Assembly (NCBI GenBank): GCA_002083655.1
Contig: MSXR01000002.1
Location: forward strand, 1,276-15,395
DNA: 14,120 bases
Reading direction: 5' to 3'
Source: Proteobacteria bacterium ST_bin14
Lineage (GTDB): Bacteria > Pseudomonadota > Alphaproteobacteria > Sphingomonadales > Sphingomonadaceae
Shown: positions 12,899 to 14,120 of the stretch, one piece after another
Layout of the letters: each line of letters begins with the position of its first letter
Numbering within the stretch: position 1 is the stretch's first letter
Program-made: the position numbers and the translations under genes
The notes under the pieces: model-generated
Databases searched by the model: none
Seen by the model: the letters and a program-made list of their open reading frames with translations, nothing else
What the model was told of the DNA's origin: nothing

Positions 12899-13888
12899 AT
12901 GACAACGATCCCCAATACGCTCGCCCTGATTGGCAATACCCCGCTGGTACGGCTCGCCGGGCCAAGTGCGGCCAGCGGTGGCGAGATTTTCGCCAAGTGT
13001 GAATTTGCCAACCCCGGTGCGTCGGTAAAGGATCGTGCCGCGCTGTACATTGTCGAGGATGCCGAGGCGCGCGGCGCGATTGCGCCCGGCGGCACGATTG
13101 TGGAGGGGACGGCGGGCAATACTGGCATCGGGCTGGCGCTGGTCGCCAATGCCAAGGGGTATAAGACGATCATCGTCATGCCCGACACGCAAAGTCAGGA
13201 GAAAATGGCCACGCTGCGCGCGCTGGGCGCCGAATTGGTGCTGGTGCCCGCCGCGCCCTATTCAAACCCATGCCATTTCGTCCATCAATCCCGCCGGATT
13301 GCGGCGGAAACCCCCAATGCGGTGTGGGCCAACCAGTTTGACAATATCGCCAATCGCCGCGCGCATATTGCCGGCACGGCAGAAGAAATCTGGGCGCAGA
13401 TGGATGGCCGGATCGATGGCTTTACCTGTGCAGCGGGCACTGGCGGCACCATCGCCGGGGTGGGCATGGGGCTGAAAAGCAAGGATGAGCGCGTGACGAT
13501 TGCGCTCACCGATCCGCACGGTGCCGCGCTGTATGAATATTACGCGCATGGTGAGCTGAAATCTGAGGGATCATCGGTTGCCGAAGGGATCGGGCAGGGG
13601 CGCATCACCGCCAATCTGGATGGCGCGCCCATCGACACGCAATACCGTGTTTCGGATGCGGAAGGCTATGAATGGATGGGCCGCTTGCTGGATGAAGAGG
13701 GGCTGTGCCTGGGCCTGTCATCGGGGATCAACGTGGCCGGCGCGGTGCGGCTGGCGCGCGACCTGGGGCCGGGCAAGCGCGTCGTGACGATATTGTGCGA
13801 CACCGGCTTTCGCTATTTGTCGACGCTGTACAACCCGGTCTGGCTGGCGGCGAAGGGGTTGGCGCGAGCGGGGGTTGGCGCGGTTTAG
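12899..13888 (+). CDS. cysK: Cysteine synthase A (O-acetylserine sulfhydrylase)
   Basis: A PLP enzyme that makes cysteine from O-acetylserine and sulfide in the cytosol. The 329-residue product starts MTTIPNTLALIGNTPLVRL, the usual N-terminus. It has the PLP-binding lysine in NPGASVKDRAA (Lys44), the substrate loop EGTAGNTGIGLA (family usual TSGNTG, here with Ala), and the phosphate-binding glycine loop AAGTGGTIAGVG. The C-terminal half has LGLSSGINVAGAVRLA and TILCDTGFRYLSTLYN. The ATG at 12899 was chosen because the family starts there. A longer frame from 12863 adds 12 unlike residues. GGAA lies close before the ATG. Members of this fold also include cystathionine beta-synthases, but no CBS pair or heme motif is present. 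No other sulfur genes adjoin it. Confidence 0.93.
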   Translation: MTTIPNTLALIGNTPLVRLAGPSAASGGEIFAKCEFANPGASVKDRAALYIVEDAEARGAIAPGGTIVEGTAGNTGIGLALVANAKGYKTIIVMPDTQSQEKMATLRALGAELVLVPAAPYSNPCHFVHQSRRIAAETPNAVWANQFDNIANRRAHIAGTAEEIWAQMDGRIDGFTCAAGTGGTIAGVGMGLKSKDERVTIALTDPHGAALYEYYAHGELKSEGSSVAEGIGQGRITANLDGAPIDTQYRVSDAEGYEWMGRLLDEEGLCLGLSSGINVAGAVRLARDLGPGKRVVTILCDTGFRYLSTLYNPVWLAAKGLARAGVGAV

Positions 13889-13960
13889 GGTTGGGTTGGC
13901 ATCTGTGCGGGGATGCTGCTTTCTTCCGCTCGCAGACATCAAATAAACCGATTCCTCCAC

Positions 13961-14055
13961 CGTCACCCCGGGCTCGACCCGGGGTCCCGCTTTTTGTCAA
14001 GCGGGTGCGAATATTCGACAGGCTGATCAAGCCCCAAGGCAGCGGGACCCCGAAC
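13961..14055. repeat. GC-rich inverted repeat downstream of cysK
   Basis: Two nested palindromes. CCCCGGG-CTCGA-CCCGGGG (13966-13984) is a perfect 7-bp hairpin. GGGGTCCCGCT (13981-13991) is repeated inverted as AGCGGGACCCC (14041-14051) around a 49-bp spacer. Related CACCCCGG...CCGGGGTCCCG units are common intergenic repeats in alphaproteobacteria. The hairpin followed by TTTTT (13991-13995) might also terminate cysK. The rest of 13889-14120 shows nothing else that I can support. Confidence 0.6.
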
Positions 14056-14120
14056 TTCTTCGGTAGTTATCCCCCTCCGCTAGGGCGGCGCATCAATGCC
14101 GACCGAATTCCAAGCCTCTT

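Overview
The window looks like chromosomal DNA from an alphaproteobacterium, most likely a sphingomonad. This rests on several things: the tRNA-Trp, secE, nusG order, a two-domain cold-shock protein, the NDUFA12 accessory subunit of complex I next to a DUF2155 gene and aat, the alphaproteobacterial type of LexA box, and two kinds of intergenic palindromic repeat. It is mostly ordinary core and near-core genome. I see no prophage, insertion sequence, CRISPR array or recognisable defence system.

Layout. Positions 1-189 hold the probable 3' end of an unrecognised plus-strand gene with a hairpin at its stop. It converges on a minus-strand block: tRNA-Trp (1254-1330), secE (894-1091) and nusG (328-867), closed by strong hairpins, one of which contains the nusG stop codon. 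Also on the minus strand are a membrane PAS-GGDEF-EAL cyclic-di-GMP protein (1408-3768) and a fatty acyl-AMP ligase (3999-5813). Between these two lies the first copy of a 129-bp nested palindromic repeat (3807-3935).

A plus-strand run follows: recX (5896-6429), a double cold-shock-domain protein closely coupled to a DUF192 lipoprotein (6579-7691), then NDUFA12 overlapping a DUF2155 gene (7782-8842). The DUF2155 gene runs tail-to-tail into aat (minus, 8647-9384) with a 196-bp antisense coding overlap. Upstream of aat, and probably cotranscribed with it, is an orphan ParA/MinD-type ATPase (9398-10126). The second 129-bp repeat (10234-10362) sits upstream of that gene. Next come a small MliC-like lipoprotein with a textbook terminator (10450-10830) and a catalytic-type Y-family DNA polymerase (10973-12268). 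The polymerase has a near-consensus LexA box and possibly a small leaderless, translationally coupled ORF. The window closes with a plus-strand Mpo1-like membrane protein (12488-12817), a cysteine synthase (12899-13888) and a GC-rich inverted repeat (13961-14055).

The best candidates for something less described are three. First, the two 129-bp repeats lie in opposite orientation by their flanks, but their central 19-nt loops point the same way. Second, DUF2155 and aat overlap antisense in regions that both look constrained. Third, the polymerase has a LexA-box and leaderless-ORF arrangement. All assignments come from reading the sequence by eye, with no database search.
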